Made by a program: the position numbers and the translations under genes. The notes below the pieces were generated by a model that was not told the DNA's origin, made no database searches, and was given only the letters and a program-made list of their open reading frames with translations. A stretch of DNA of 46,121 bases from contig CAZJIS010000005.1 of NCBI GenBank assembly GCA_964546125.1, positions 1 through 46,121 on the forward strand. The letters run 5' to 3'. Below, piece after piece: positions 23,312-31,373 of the stretch (its first letter is position 1; each line of letters opens with the position of its first letter). Source of the DNA: Phil1 sp964546125. Lineage in GTDB: Bacteria > Bacillota > Clostridia > Christensenellales > CAG-138.

Positions 23312-24183
23312 CAGTATGCGACCTCCGTTTCAAAGGGCAGTTCGAGCAGCTCCGGGTTCTGCAAAAGATGGCGAATGAGCCGCACGGTCTTGGCGTAATA
23401 GTAGCCGTCGGCCAGGCGTTCGTCGATGGTGAGGCCGATGTCTACAATTTCGCGCATTTCGGCGCGACCCGTTGAATCGAACACGGGGGCGAACTTCTTT
23501 TCGCCCACCACGACGAACACCGAGTTTGTGCCCCAGTTTGTGAGGTGGTGATAGCCGCATTTGAGGCGAATGGAGCCGAGGTTGCTCAGCAGCACCGTCG
23601 AATAATAGGGGTCGGAGCCGATGAGGAACTGCGGGCAGAGGCCGTGCTTATCGAGTTTTGTCACGATGTAGATCAAAAACTTTGAAAGAAAGCGCGGCAT
23701 TTTGTTGAGGATGTCCATGCTGTTGGAGGAGGTGTCGAGCGTATCCCCCCTGCAGGCGGCGACTTGTTTGTGGATTTTCGCGCGCACGGAATCGAGCGTT
23801 TCGCCGGGGTCTGCGTAAACGAAAGCAAGGGCCTCGGCGCCATCGTCGCTGAACTGCTTTTTTACGACGAAGGCGGCCGAAATGTAGTTGCGCTCATATA
23901 CGTTCTTGTTGGCGATGAAGCGGTTCATCTTCGGGCGCAGCACAATGGTTTTGAGCGTTGCCGCCACGATCATGTGGAAGAGGGAATAGGCAAGTTCCGG
24001 AGCTTCGGCGTTCTTCCCGGCCATGTAGGCGTTGAGGCGGGTCAGGTCGATGCGCTCCGAGATGTAAGCCTCGTTGTCGCAGCGGTTGGGGTGGATGAGC
24101 GGCACGATGTAGTGAAGCGGGTCGAGCTCGCGCATCAGCCGGCCGTCTTTGCGGTCCCCCATGCGTCTTTTGGGTCGGTTCAT
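23311..24183 (-). CDS. CAT/2-oxoacid-dehydrogenase-E2-fold acyltransferase-like protein
   Basis: 290 residues; ATG at 24183 with GGAGGA upstream. There is no lipoyl or peripheral subunit-binding domain; the whole chain is a CAT-like catalytic domain preceded by a basic N terminus (MNRPKRRMGDRKDGR). The segments LAYSLFHMIVAATLKTI, STVLLSNLGSIRL and NSVFVVVGEKK match the E2 core. At the active-site position, E2 enzymes have Asp-His-Arg-x-x-Asp-Gly; here it reads IDERLADGYYYAK, so the catalytic His is Glu255 while Asp259-Gly260 are kept. It is either a non-enzymatic scaffold or uses different chemistry. Its place between the reductase and the ligase suggests a role in acyl transfer to an amine. 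Confidence 0.8.
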   Translation of the reverse strand: MNRPKRRMGDRKDGRLMRELDPLHYIVPLIHPNRCDNEAYISERIDLTRLNAYMAGKNAEAPELAYSLFHMIVAATLKTIVLRPKMNRFIANKNVYERNYISAAFVVKKQFSDDGAEALAFVYADPGETLDSVRAKIHKQVAACRGDTLDTSSNSMDILNKMPRFLSKFLIYIVTKLDKHGLCPQFLIGSDPYYSTVLLSNLGSIRLKCGYHHLTNWGTNSVFVVVGEKKFAPVFDSTGRAEMREIVDIGLTIDERLADGYYYAKTVRLIRHLLQNPELLELPFETEVAY

Positions 24184-24255
24184 CGGGATGAGTCCTCCGT
24201 GTTGTTATGATCGGGCACTTGATGAAAAATGACGCGCCCGTATGAAACGGGGATG

Positions 24256-25071
24256 TCAGTTCGCCTGCTTGATGTAGAGCTTTGAAACGAGGCAGCTGAT
24301 AAAGCGTGTCGGCAAAACCTTGCCCAAGAAACAGAAAAGCTTATATTGCAGCCCCACCGTGGAGAGCGGCTTGGGGTTTTTCGCTTCCGCAAGGGAAACG
24401 ATCTTCTTTGCGATGCGCAGGGGGTCCATGCCCTGCCTTTCATCCCGCTCCATAACGGCGACGGAGGCGCCCACGCGCGCGCCGTACACATCCTCGCCCT
24501 GCTCCTTGACGCGCGCGTCGGTAAAGCCCGTGCGCACGTCGCCCGGCATTACGGCCGCGACGCGGATGCCAAAATGCGCAAGCTCGCTTCGAAGCGCGAG
24601 GGTCAGCGCGTTGAGCGCAAATTTCGAGGCCGAATAAAAGCCCTGGAAGGGAATGGAGAAAAGAGCGGCCACCGAGCTTGTCACAACGATCGCCCCGCCG
24701 CCCGTTTTGCGCAGCAAGGGCACGGCGTGGCGCGCGCAGGCATGCAGGCCGAACACGTTCACGTCGAACTGGCGGCGCGCATCGGCGAGGCTCGTGCACT
24801 CGATGGGGCCGGAAACGCCCATGCCGGCGTTGCTCACAAGAACGTCCAGCCGGCCCTGCGCCTTTTCAATTTCGCAAAACGCGGCCTCCACCTCTTTTTC
24901 CTGCGCGACGTCGGTCGCGAGAAAGCGCAGCCGCTCATCGGGGGGCGGCGTGCGCGAAAGGCAGTAGACGATATAACCCTTGTCCGCAAGCAGCTTGGCC
25001 GTCGCAAGGCCAATGCCGCCGGAGCCGCCCGTCACGGCGGCCACGCGCGCGGTTTTCGCTTCAGCCGGCAT
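24256..25071 (-). CDS. Short-chain dehydrogenase/reductase, candidate 3-ketosphinganine-type reductase
   Basis: 271 residues; ATG at 25071 overlaps the upstream gene by 11 bases. Motifs: TGGSGGIGLATAKLL (cofactor), VSNAGMG, catalytic Ser in VTSSVAALFS, FYSASKFAL (Tyr-x-x-x-Lys), MPGDVRTGF. The C-terminal ~30 residues (LQYKLFCFLGKVLPTRFISCLV) are hydrophobic with basic residues, which suggests membrane association, as seen in 3-ketodihydrosphingosine reductases and other lipid-modifying members. Predicted to reduce the 3-oxo group formed by the adjacent serine-palmitoyltransferase-like enzyme with NAD(P)H. General SDR assignment is firm; substrate is by context. Confidence 0.85.
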   Translation of the reverse strand: MPAEAKTARVAAVTGGSGGIGLATAKLLADKGYIVYCLSRTPPPDERLRFLATDVAQEKEVEAAFCEIEKAQGRLDVLVSNAGMGVSGPIECTSLADARRQFDVNVFGLHACARHAVPLLRKTGGGAIVVTSSVAALFSIPFQGFYSASKFALNALTLALRSELAHFGIRVAAVMPGDVRTGFTDARVKEQGEDVYGARVGASVAVMERDERQGMDPLRIAKKIVSLAEAKNPKPLSTVGLQYKLFCFLGKVLPTRFISCLVSKLYIKQAN

Positions 25072-26245
25072 GTTTGATCACCCGCTCGATGATATCCATC
25101 GCCTCGTCGAGGAGGGCTTCGGTGTGCGTGGCCATGAGGCTCGTGCGCAGCAGGCACTCGCCCGGCGGGGTCGCCGGGGGCAGAACGGGGTTCACATAAA
25201 CGCCCTCGTCAAACAGGGTCTTGTTGATGCGCAGCGTGCGCATCAAGTCGTAGGTATAAATAGGGATGATCGGGATGCGCGGGTTGGATGTTTGCATGGT
25301 GGCGATGCCGCGGCGCGCAAGCCCCGCGCGGTAGTATTCGGAAAGGTCGCCAAGGCGCTCGACGCGCGCGGGTTCGCGCTCGATTACGTGCAGCGCTTCG
25401 CGCGCGCTCGCGCAGTTGGCGGGCGGGATCGAGGCGCTGAAAATGAACGGGCGGCTGTTGTGCCGCACATATTCGGCGACGCAAGCGTTTGAGAGCATGA
25501 ACCCGCCGAGGCTCGCGAGCGATTTGCTGAACGTGCCCATAATAAGATCGATTTCATCGGTGAGGCCGAAGTGGCTCGCCGTGCCGCGGCCGCCCTCGCC
25601 GAGCACGCCAAAGCCGTGCGCGTCGTCCACCATCACGCGCGCGTCGTATTTTTTTGCAAGCGCCACGATTTCGGGAAGGCGCGCGATGTCGCCGCTCATG
25701 CTAAAGACGCCGTCGGTGATGATGAGCTTGCCGGCCTCTCGCGGCAATGCTGCGAGGCGCTTTTCAAGGTCGTCCATGTCCGCGTGGCGGTAGCGCTGCA
25801 CATTGGCGTAGCTGAGCTTGCAGCCGTCATAGATGCTCGCGTGGTTTTCGCGGTCGTTGAGAATATAGTCGCAGCGCCCGCAAAGCGCGCTGATGATGCC
25901 GAGGTTCGCCTGAAAGCCCGTGGAGAAGGTGACGCATGCGTCCTTGCCGACGAACGCCGCAAGTTCCGCCTCGAGCTTGTTGTGCAGGTCGAGCGTGCCG
26001 TTGAGGAAGCGCGAGCCCGAACAGCCTGTGCCGTATTGCTCCATCGCCCCGATGCCCGCGCTTACCACATCCGGGTGCACGGTGAGGCCGAGGTAATTGT
26101 TGCTGCCGAGCATGATGCGCCGCTTGCCGTCCATAACGACTTCGACGTCCTGCCGGGTTTCGAGCTCGTGGAAATAGGGGTAGATCCCAGCCGCGACCAC
26201 ATCGCGGATATCCGTGTATTCCTCACACTTTTTGAACAGTGGCAT
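25061..26245 (-). CDS. Alpha-oxoamine synthase, serine palmitoyltransferase-like
   Basis: 394 residues from ATG at 26245 (GGAGGA seven bases upstream; the TTG at 26260 is itself within the ribosome binding site). Fold-type I PLP enzyme: internal-aldimine Lys241 in GTFSKSLASLGGF, PLP-stacking His135 in DRENHASIYDG, Asp207 and His210 in MVDDAHGFGVLG, and SRFLNGTLDLH. The TFSKS word is the serine-palmitoyltransferase form; 2-amino-3-ketobutyrate ligases and BioF carry TLGKA-type sequence there. The length equals that of Bacteroides SPT and the chain resembles it closely as I recall it. Reaction expected: L-serine (or another small amino acid) plus acyl-CoA/ACP to a 3-oxo-sphingoid base and CO2. 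First gene of the four-gene cluster. Confidence 0.88.
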   Translation of the reverse strand: MPLFKKCEEYTDIRDVVAAGIYPYFHELETRQDVEVVMDGKRRIMLGSNNYLGLTVHPDVVSAGIGAMEQYGTGCSGSRFLNGTLDLHNKLEAELAAFVGKDACVTFSTGFQANLGIISALCGRCDYILNDRENHASIYDGCKLSYANVQRYRHADMDDLEKRLAALPREAGKLIITDGVFSMSGDIARLPEIVALAKKYDARVMVDDAHGFGVLGEGGRGTASHFGLTDEIDLIMGTFSKSLASLGGFMLSNACVAEYVRHNSRPFIFSASIPPANCASAREALHVIEREPARVERLGDLSEYYRAGLARRGIATMQTSNPRIPIIPIYTYDLMRTLRINKTLFDEGVYVNPVLPPATPPGECLLRTSLMATHTEALLDEAMDIIERVIKHAG

Positions 26246-26299
26246 TAATAAGTCCTCCAAATAAAAGTAGATGATATCTTCCCCCGACGCGCTCGATAA

Positions 26300-26341
26300 A
26301 AAATAAAAGAAAAGCGCATGGGGGTGCGAACGGCTGCCGTT
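26300..26341 (-). terminator. Possible terminator after dnaB
   Basis: Reading the minus strand after the dnaB stop (26363): a short palindrome at 26329-26341 (AACGGCAGCCGTT), a four-base-pair CGCA...TGCG hairpin, then a T-rich tract at 26295-26313. Weak stem but convincing T tract. The remaining ~50 bp before the SPT-like gene hold its ribosome binding site; I could not identify a convincing promoter for it. Confidence 0.35.
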
Positions 26342-26362
26342 GTTCCGTTTGGGTTGTTGGGG

Positions 26363-27712
26363 TTATTCTTCTCTCAATGTGCGGTTTGCAAAGCGCGTGT
26401 AGGTGCTCTGCCAGATAAGATTGACCGTGGCCGTGGGGCCGTTGCGGTGTTTGGCGACGATGACCTCGGCGGAGTTGTCGGCAAGCGCCTCGGGGTCGTC
26501 TTTTGAAGCATAGACTGCGGGGCGGTAAAGCAGCATAATCACGTCCGCATCCTGCTCGATGGCGCCCGATTCGCGAAGGTCCGCCATCACGGGCCGGTGG
26601 TTGTCGTCCTTGCGGGTTTCGGGGCCGCGCGAGAGCTGCGAGAGAAGGATCACAGGCACTTCAAGCTCGCGCGCGAGTATTTTAAGGGCGCGCGTCGCCT
26701 CGGAAATATCCGTCACGCGGCTGCCCGTATTGCCGGAAAGCTCCATGAGCTGGAGGTAGTCGATCACCACGAGGTCGAGGCCCACGCGCGTTTTCTGGCG
26801 GCGGCATCGGCTGCGGATGTCGGCGACGCCGACGCCGCCGGTGTCGTCGATGTAGATGTTGGCGCAGGAAAGCTCCTCGAGCGCGTCGGAAAGCTTTAAG
26901 AGATCGTCCTCCGTGGTTTCGCCCTTGCTCACGCGGTGCATGTCTACGCCCGCGTTCGCGCATAAGAGGCGGCGGGCGAGCTGATTCCGGCTCATTTCAA
27001 GGCTGAAGATGCAAACCTTCCTTTTGCCCTTGGTGGCCGCATATTGTGCGATGTTGAGCGCAAAAGCGGTCTTGCCCATCGACGGGCGGCCGGCGATGAT
27101 CACAAGGTCGCTCTTTTGGAGGCCCGAAGTCAGGCGGTCCAGTTCGATAAAGCCGGTGGGCACGCCCGAGAGCGTCCCCTTGAGGCGCATCAGCTCGCCG
27201 ATGTGCAGGTAGGTTTCCATCGCGGTCTGCTCGATGTGAACAAGCGTATCCTCGTTCTTTTTCATCGAAATGTTGAAAATGCGCCGCTCGGCCTCTTCAA
27301 GAAGGTCGTTGAGCGGGCTGCTGCCCGCGAGCGCGTCGCGCGTGATGTCCGTGCCGGCCTTGGCAAGCTGGCGCAGAACGCTCCTGTCCTCAACGATGCG
27401 GATGTAATGGGCGGCGTTTGCGGCGCTTGGCACAAACAGCGAAAGCTCGGTGATGTAGGCGACACCGCCCACCGCGGCGAGCTTGCCCGCGCGTTCGAGC
27501 GCGCCGATGACGGTAACGGAATCCACCGCCTCGCCCCGGGTGTTGAGCGCGCTCATCGTCTCGAACAGGCCTTTGTGCGCGGCGATGTAAAAATCCTCCG
27601 CGCGCAGCATCTCGCACGCAAGCTCGGTGGCGTCGCGCGAAATAAGCATGCTGCCGAGCACGCTCTTTTCGGCCTCCACGCTGTGGGCGGGGGTGCGGGG
27701 CTGCTGTTCCAT
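26363..27712 (-). CDS. dnaB: Replicative DNA helicase
   Basis: 449 residues; ATG at 27712. N-terminal DnaB domain (~8-115, SVEAEKSVLGSMLIS), linker helix, RecA-like C domain with Walker A in AGRPSMGKTAFALNIA, Walker B in LVVIDYLQLME, sensor SQLSRGPE, and the arginine-finger-proximal RPVMADLRESGAIEQDADV. Hexameric 5'-3' helicase of the replication fork. Last gene of yybS-gdpP-rplI-dnaB, 18 bp after rplI; the ribosome binding site (AAAGGA) is unusually far from the ATG. Confidence 0.97.
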   Translation of the reverse strand: MEQQPRTPAHSVEAEKSVLGSMLISRDATELACEMLRAEDFYIAAHKGLFETMSALNTRGEAVDSVTVIGALERAGKLAAVGGVAYITELSLFVPSAANAAHYIRIVEDRSVLRQLAKAGTDITRDALAGSSPLNDLLEEAERRIFNISMKKNEDTLVHIEQTAMETYLHIGELMRLKGTLSGVPTGFIELDRLTSGLQKSDLVIIAGRPSMGKTAFALNIAQYAATKGKRKVCIFSLEMSRNQLARRLLCANAGVDMHRVSKGETTEDDLLKLSDALEELSCANIYIDDTGGVGVADIRSRCRRQKTRVGLDLVVIDYLQLMELSGNTGSRVTDISEATRALKILARELEVPVILLSQLSRGPETRKDDNHRPVMADLRESGAIEQDADVIMLLYRPAVYASKDDPEALADNSAEVIVAKHRNGPTATVNLIWQSTYTRFANRTLREE

Positions 27713-27730
27713 GCTAGTTCACGCGTCCTT

Positions 27731-28183
27731 TCACGCTTCGAGGGGCAGAACTTCGACCGAGAACTTCGCGTCTGCGTTCTCGTAAAGGTGGGCGGATATG
27801 CGGGTCGTGCCAAGCGCCTTGATCGGCTCCTCGATGCGGATTTTTTTCTTGTCGACCACGATGCCGTATTGTTCCTTCAGGGCGGCCGCCACTTCGGCTG
27901 TGCCGATGGAACCGAAGAGCTTGCCGTTCTCGCCGGCCTTCGCGCGCACCTTCACGGTGAGGTCGCTCATTTCGGCGGCCAGCTCGCGCGCGCGCTTGCG
28001 CTGCATGTCGAGACGGTGCGCGTCCGCGCTCTTTTTGGTGTTGGCGGCGTTGATGCTGTTCGCGTCCGCCGGCAGGCCCAATCCCTTGGGGATGAGGAAG
28101 TTGCGGGCATAGCCGTCGCTCACGGAGATCACATCCCCCGCCTTGCCCTGGCCCTTCACATCTTTTTGAAGTATCACTTTCAT
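27731..28183 (-). CDS. rplI: 50S ribosomal protein L9
   Basis: 150 residues, normal length. N-terminal rRNA-binding domain VILQKDVKGQGKAGDVISVS and YARNFLIPKGLG, long connecting helix, and C-terminal domain with LFGSIGTAEVAAAL. ATG at 28183 overlaps the gdpP stop by four bases (ATGA). Confidence 0.97.
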   Translation of the reverse strand: MKVILQKDVKGQGKAGDVISVSDGYARNFLIPKGLGLPADANSINAANTKKSADAHRLDMQRKRARELAAEMSDLTVKVRAKAGENGKLFGSIGTAEVAAALKEQYGIVVDKKKIRIEEPIKALGTTRISAHLYENADAKFSVEVLPLEA

Positions 28184-30135
28184 TCGCTTCCGACCTCCTT
28201 CAAATAAGTTTGTATGCTGTTCATAAGTGTTTTCACCGCCTCCTCGAGGCTTTGTCCCGCAAGCTGCGCGCCGGCGACCGTCAGGTGGCCGCCGCCGCCG
28301 ATGCGCTCGAGGATGAGCTGAACGTTGATGCTGCCAAGGCTCCTGCCGCTGACCATCACCGAGCCTCCCGCATCCGCAAGCACGAACGCGGCCTGAATGC
28401 CCTTGATGGAAAGCAGCGCGTCGGCCGCCTGCGCGGCGATAAGGGAATTGTCGGGCATGTCCTGCGGGCAGGTGGAGATGGCGATGCCCTGATCCATGAT
28501 CAGCGCATTCTGCACGACCTGCGCGCGGTTGCGGAAATTCTGCATCTCATCCTGATACATGAGCTTGATAAGGCTCGTATCCGCGCCGCATTTGCGCAAA
28601 AACCCCGCGGCCTCAAACGTGCGCGCGCCGGTGTTGATCGAAAAGCTCTTCGTGTCCATCGTCATGCCCGCAAGCAGCGCGCTGCACTCGAAGGGCGTGG
28701 GCTTTAGGTCATCGTCAAAATACTGCAAAACCTCGGTCACCATTTCGCAGCTCGAGGAAGCGCCCGCTTCGAGGTAGTTGAGCGTGGGGCTTGCAAGCGA
28801 GTCGACCGCGCGCCGGTGGTGGTCGATGATCACGGTTTTCGTCGCCGCCTCGTAGAGCCGGGGCGAGAGGACGCTCCCCACGCGCTGCGTGTCGACGACG
28901 ATCACCACCGAACTCGTGCGGATGAGCTGCAGCGCGGTTTCTTCGGAAATAACGCTGTCGTGGTATTGCTTGCTCGCGGCCATCGCTTCCATTGCGCCCT
29001 CAACGGTGGAGTTCGCCTCGTTTTGCACATAGTAGCTGCGCTTGCCCGCGCAGCTTGCGCAGCGCATCAGCCCGAGCGCCGCGCCGAGGCAGTCCATATC
29101 CGGGAAGTTGTGGCCCATGATGAACACCTGGTCGGAGTTCTGCATGAGCTGCCGCAAAGCCTTTGCAAAAAGCCTCGTTTTCACGCGCGATTGCTTGGGG
29201 GAAGATATCTGCCGTTTGCCGCCGTAGAAGGCGTAGCTCACGCCGCGCTTGACGACCGCCTGGTCGCCGCCGCGCCCGAGGGCAAGCTCCATCGCCTCGC
29301 GCGCGCTCCCATCCGAGCGCAGCACGCTCTCCTCCGCGCCGACGGCGATCGAAAGCGTGACCGGCTGCTCCGTGCCGGTATCGATGGCGTGCGCCGCCTC
29401 GATGAGCGGGAAGCGCTGCCGTTCGAGTTCGGGCAGGTGCTTTGCTTCGAACACCACAAAATAGCGCGCGCTCTCATAGCGGCGGTAGGTCCCGTCAATC
29501 GAGGTGACGAGGCTGCTTACCATGTTTTCGATCTCCGAGAGCACGCTCGAGCGGCGGAATTGCTTGTCGGCCGCAAGCTCCTCGTAATTGTCGATGTAGA
29601 TGATGGCGACCGTCGGCATATTCTCCTCATACAGCCGCGTATAATGGAGCGCCTCGGTGCGGTCGAGCCAATATTGAAAAATGAGGTTCTTCGCATTTGG
29701 GTGTTCGCGCTTAACCGGCAGGCTCATCACCTGGTAGGTGCTGCCCGCATACTCAAACGAAAGCGCCTGGGCGGGGAAGCGCGCGTCAAACCCCGGCAGA
29801 ATGCGGCGGATGTCGCGCCCGTCATGGATCTTGCGCAGCGAGCGGTTGGCCCAGATGATGCGGCCATCCTCATCGAACAAAAGCGCGGGGATCGCAAGCG
29901 TGTTCATAATCTGCGCGGAGGCGGAGGCGTTGACCTTGAAAATATCATCAAACTTATGCTCGAGCCGCTTTTGCTGGGCGGAGAGCATCGCGGCGCTCAC
30001 GGCGATGGCAAGCGCGGCGACCGCAAGGGCCGCTGCGCCATACCAGCGGGGCGTGACAAAGGCCGCAACGCCCGCGCTTATGACGAGCGAGGCGGCGGCA
30101 AACGGGATGAGCGCGTTGTGCAGCTTGAACTTCAT
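28180..30135 (-). CDS. gdpP: Cyclic-di-AMP phosphodiesterase, GdpP family
   Basis: 651 residues, the usual family length. Two N-terminal transmembrane helices (~8-50), a PAS-like domain (~65-160), a degenerate GGDEF-like domain (~165-300) without an intact GGDEF motif (normal for GdpP), and DHH/DHHA1 phosphodiesterase (~335-645) with GHNFPDMDCLGAALG, VVDTQRVGS, IIDHHRRAVDS and GGGGHLTVAGAQL. Membrane enzyme hydrolysing c-di-AMP to pApA. It lies 37 bp downstream of yybS as in other Bacillota. Confidence 0.96.
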   Translation of the reverse strand: MKFKLHNALIPFAAASLVISAGVAAFVTPRWYGAAALAVAALAIAVSAAMLSAQQKRLEHKFDDIFKVNASASAQIMNTLAIPALLFDEDGRIIWANRSLRKIHDGRDIRRILPGFDARFPAQALSFEYAGSTYQVMSLPVKREHPNAKNLIFQYWLDRTEALHYTRLYEENMPTVAIIYIDNYEELAADKQFRRSSVLSEIENMVSSLVTSIDGTYRRYESARYFVVFEAKHLPELERQRFPLIEAAHAIDTGTEQPVTLSIAVGAEESVLRSDGSAREAMELALGRGGDQAVVKRGVSYAFYGGKRQISSPKQSRVKTRLFAKALRQLMQNSDQVFIMGHNFPDMDCLGAALGLMRCASCAGKRSYYVQNEANSTVEGAMEAMAASKQYHDSVISEETALQLIRTSSVVIVVDTQRVGSVLSPRLYEAATKTVIIDHHRRAVDSLASPTLNYLEAGASSSCEMVTEVLQYFDDDLKPTPFECSALLAGMTMDTKSFSINTGARTFEAAGFLRKCGADTSLIKLMYQDEMQNFRNRAQVVQNALIMDQGIAISTCPQDMPDNSLIAAQAADALLSIKGIQAAFVLADAGGSVMVSGRSLGSINVQLILERIGGGGHLTVAGAQLAGQSLEEAVKTLMNSIQTYLKEVGSE

Positions 30136-30172
30136 GCAACCTCGTTTTTGCGGTTTTTACCGTTTTCTCCGG

Positions 30173-31162
30173 TCAGCGTTCGCCCGCGTCGCCCCCGGCC
30201 GAAAAGCGCCGGCGCCCCTTGGTGAGCCGATCCATCAGCCCGAAGAAAATCAGCGAATAGGGAAACAGCAGCAGCGAAAACACGTAGAACGCGGCCCGCC
30301 GCCCTGCGCGCGCGCCGCTCACGGCGAGGGTGAATTCCATCGCACACACGCCTGTGAGCATGAGCGGCATCGAGATGATGCCGACGCCGAAAGCAAACAC
30401 CGCATCCGCGTTTTCGAGTTTGAGCAGCATCACCGCCGCGACGCCGACGAAGGCGGCCAACGACACATAGCCGTATTGCTTTGAAAGCTGCCAGAGCGTG
30501 AAGGGCGCCATCGGGCGCACCGCAACGCCGCTCAATTTCAAAAACGCCCGGGCGATCAGCACATCCGCGAGGGAAAAGGCCATGGCCGCCGCTAAAATAT
30601 AATACATCGCGATCTGCGGCGCGACCTCCCGCATGCCCGCAAACGCTTCGTGCACGAACAAGAGGTTCTGTTCATCTGCAAGGCCCGAGGCGGCGATGAG
30701 CGCGTAGGTTTCATCGGTGAGCGAGGACACCGCGCTTTGGATGGCCGCGAAGGGATTGCTCCCTTCGAGCATCGAAGGAAGGCACAGCTCAAGGTAGAGG
30801 GCGAGGCCCGTGAGGAGCGCGGGAATGGCGACGGCTGTGCGCCAGGGGCCGCGCGCGAAGAGGGTGAGCCCCATCGCGAGCGACGCGGGCAAAAACAGCG
30901 CGAGGGAATAGGCCGCGCTTGCGGCGTTCGCAACGAAAAACGCCAAGCCGACCGCGCCAAGCGCCGCGGATGCGGCAAACGCCGCGCCGAACTTCGCAAT
31001 TAAAAAAGCGAGCAGCGCGGGCGCGATGAGCGCCGCGATCGGGATAAAGATCCCGGAAAGGCCCGAGGGCAGCCGGCCCCAAAGGCCCGCAGCCCCGGCG
31101 AGCGCGCCGCACACGAGGCCCAGCGCGATGTTTTTTGCAGTTTCGCTCTTTTGTTCCGCCAA
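30173..31162 (-). CDS. YybS-type (DUF2232) integral membrane protein
   Basis: 329 residues; the only start with support is TTG at 31162 (GGGGTGG eight bases upstream). About eight hydrophobic helices, e.g. LGLVCGALAGAAGLWG, FIPIAALIAPALLAFLIA, FAASAALGAVGLAFFVA and VSLAAFVGVAAVMLLKL, ending in a basic tail (DRLTKGRRRF). DUF2232 proteins have no assigned activity; they resemble S-components/transporter-like folds and are constantly paired with gdpP. First gene of the operon, driven by the promoter at 31196-31224. Confidence 0.85.
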   Translation of the reverse strand: MAEQKSETAKNIALGLVCGALAGAAGLWGRLPSGLSGIFIPIAALIAPALLAFLIAKFGAAFAASAALGAVGLAFFVANAASAAYSLALFLPASLAMGLTLFARGPWRTAVAIPALLTGLALYLELCLPSMLEGSNPFAAIQSAVSSLTDETYALIAASGLADEQNLLFVHEAFAGMREVAPQIAMYYILAAAMAFSLADVLIARAFLKLSGVAVRPMAPFTLWQLSKQYGYVSLAAFVGVAAVMLLKLENADAVFAFGVGIISMPLMLTGVCAMEFTLAVSGARAGRRAAFYVFSLLLFPYSLIFFGLMDRLTKGRRRFSAGGDAGER

Positions 31163-31195
31163 AGGAAGCTACCACCCCAACCGTACAGATAGCTC

Positions 31196-31224
31196 ATTAT
31201 AACCCCTTTTCGGTTTGATAACAA
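31196..31224 (-). promoter_or_regulatory. Promoter of yybS-gdpP-rplI-dnaB
   Basis: Minus-strand TTGTTA (31219-31224), 17-bp spacer, perfect TATAAT (31196-31201); the TTG start codon is 34 bp from the -10. Confidence 0.75.
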
Positions 31225-31285
31225 GCGCGGCCTCGCGCACGCGGCGCGAAGCGTGGCGCATTGTGAAAGAATCACGCGAAAGGGC

Positions 31286-31315
31286 TTGTTCTTTTGGCGA
31301 AAGAGGACGTATAAT
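31286..31315 (+). promoter_or_regulatory. Promoter of the reductase-aconitase X operon
   Basis: TTGTTC (31286-31291), 18-bp spacer, perfect TATAAT (31310-31315). The start codon is at 31374. Confidence 0.7.
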
Positions 31316-31321
31316 TAAATT

Positions 31322-31335
31322 GTTATCAAAATAAC
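31322..31335. promoter_or_regulatory. Inverted repeat at the transcription start, possible operator
   Basis: GTTAT-CAAA-ATAAC lies immediately downstream of the -10 box, over the expected transcription start of the reductase-aconitase X operon; a repressor there would block initiation. Followed by a CCTCCGGAGG palindrome near 31344-31353. Short, so tentative. Confidence 0.35.
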
Positions 31336-31373
31336 GATCCCTCCCTCCGGAGGGGATATCTAAGGAGGATGCA

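Noticed and set aside
25061..26245. Annotation as glycine C-acetyltransferase (kbl) or 8-amino-7-oxononanoate synthase (bioF)
   Set aside because: The PLP-lysine context GTFSKSLASLGGF and the neighbours (reductase, acyl ligase) fit serine palmitoyltransferase; no tdh or other bio genes are adjacent.
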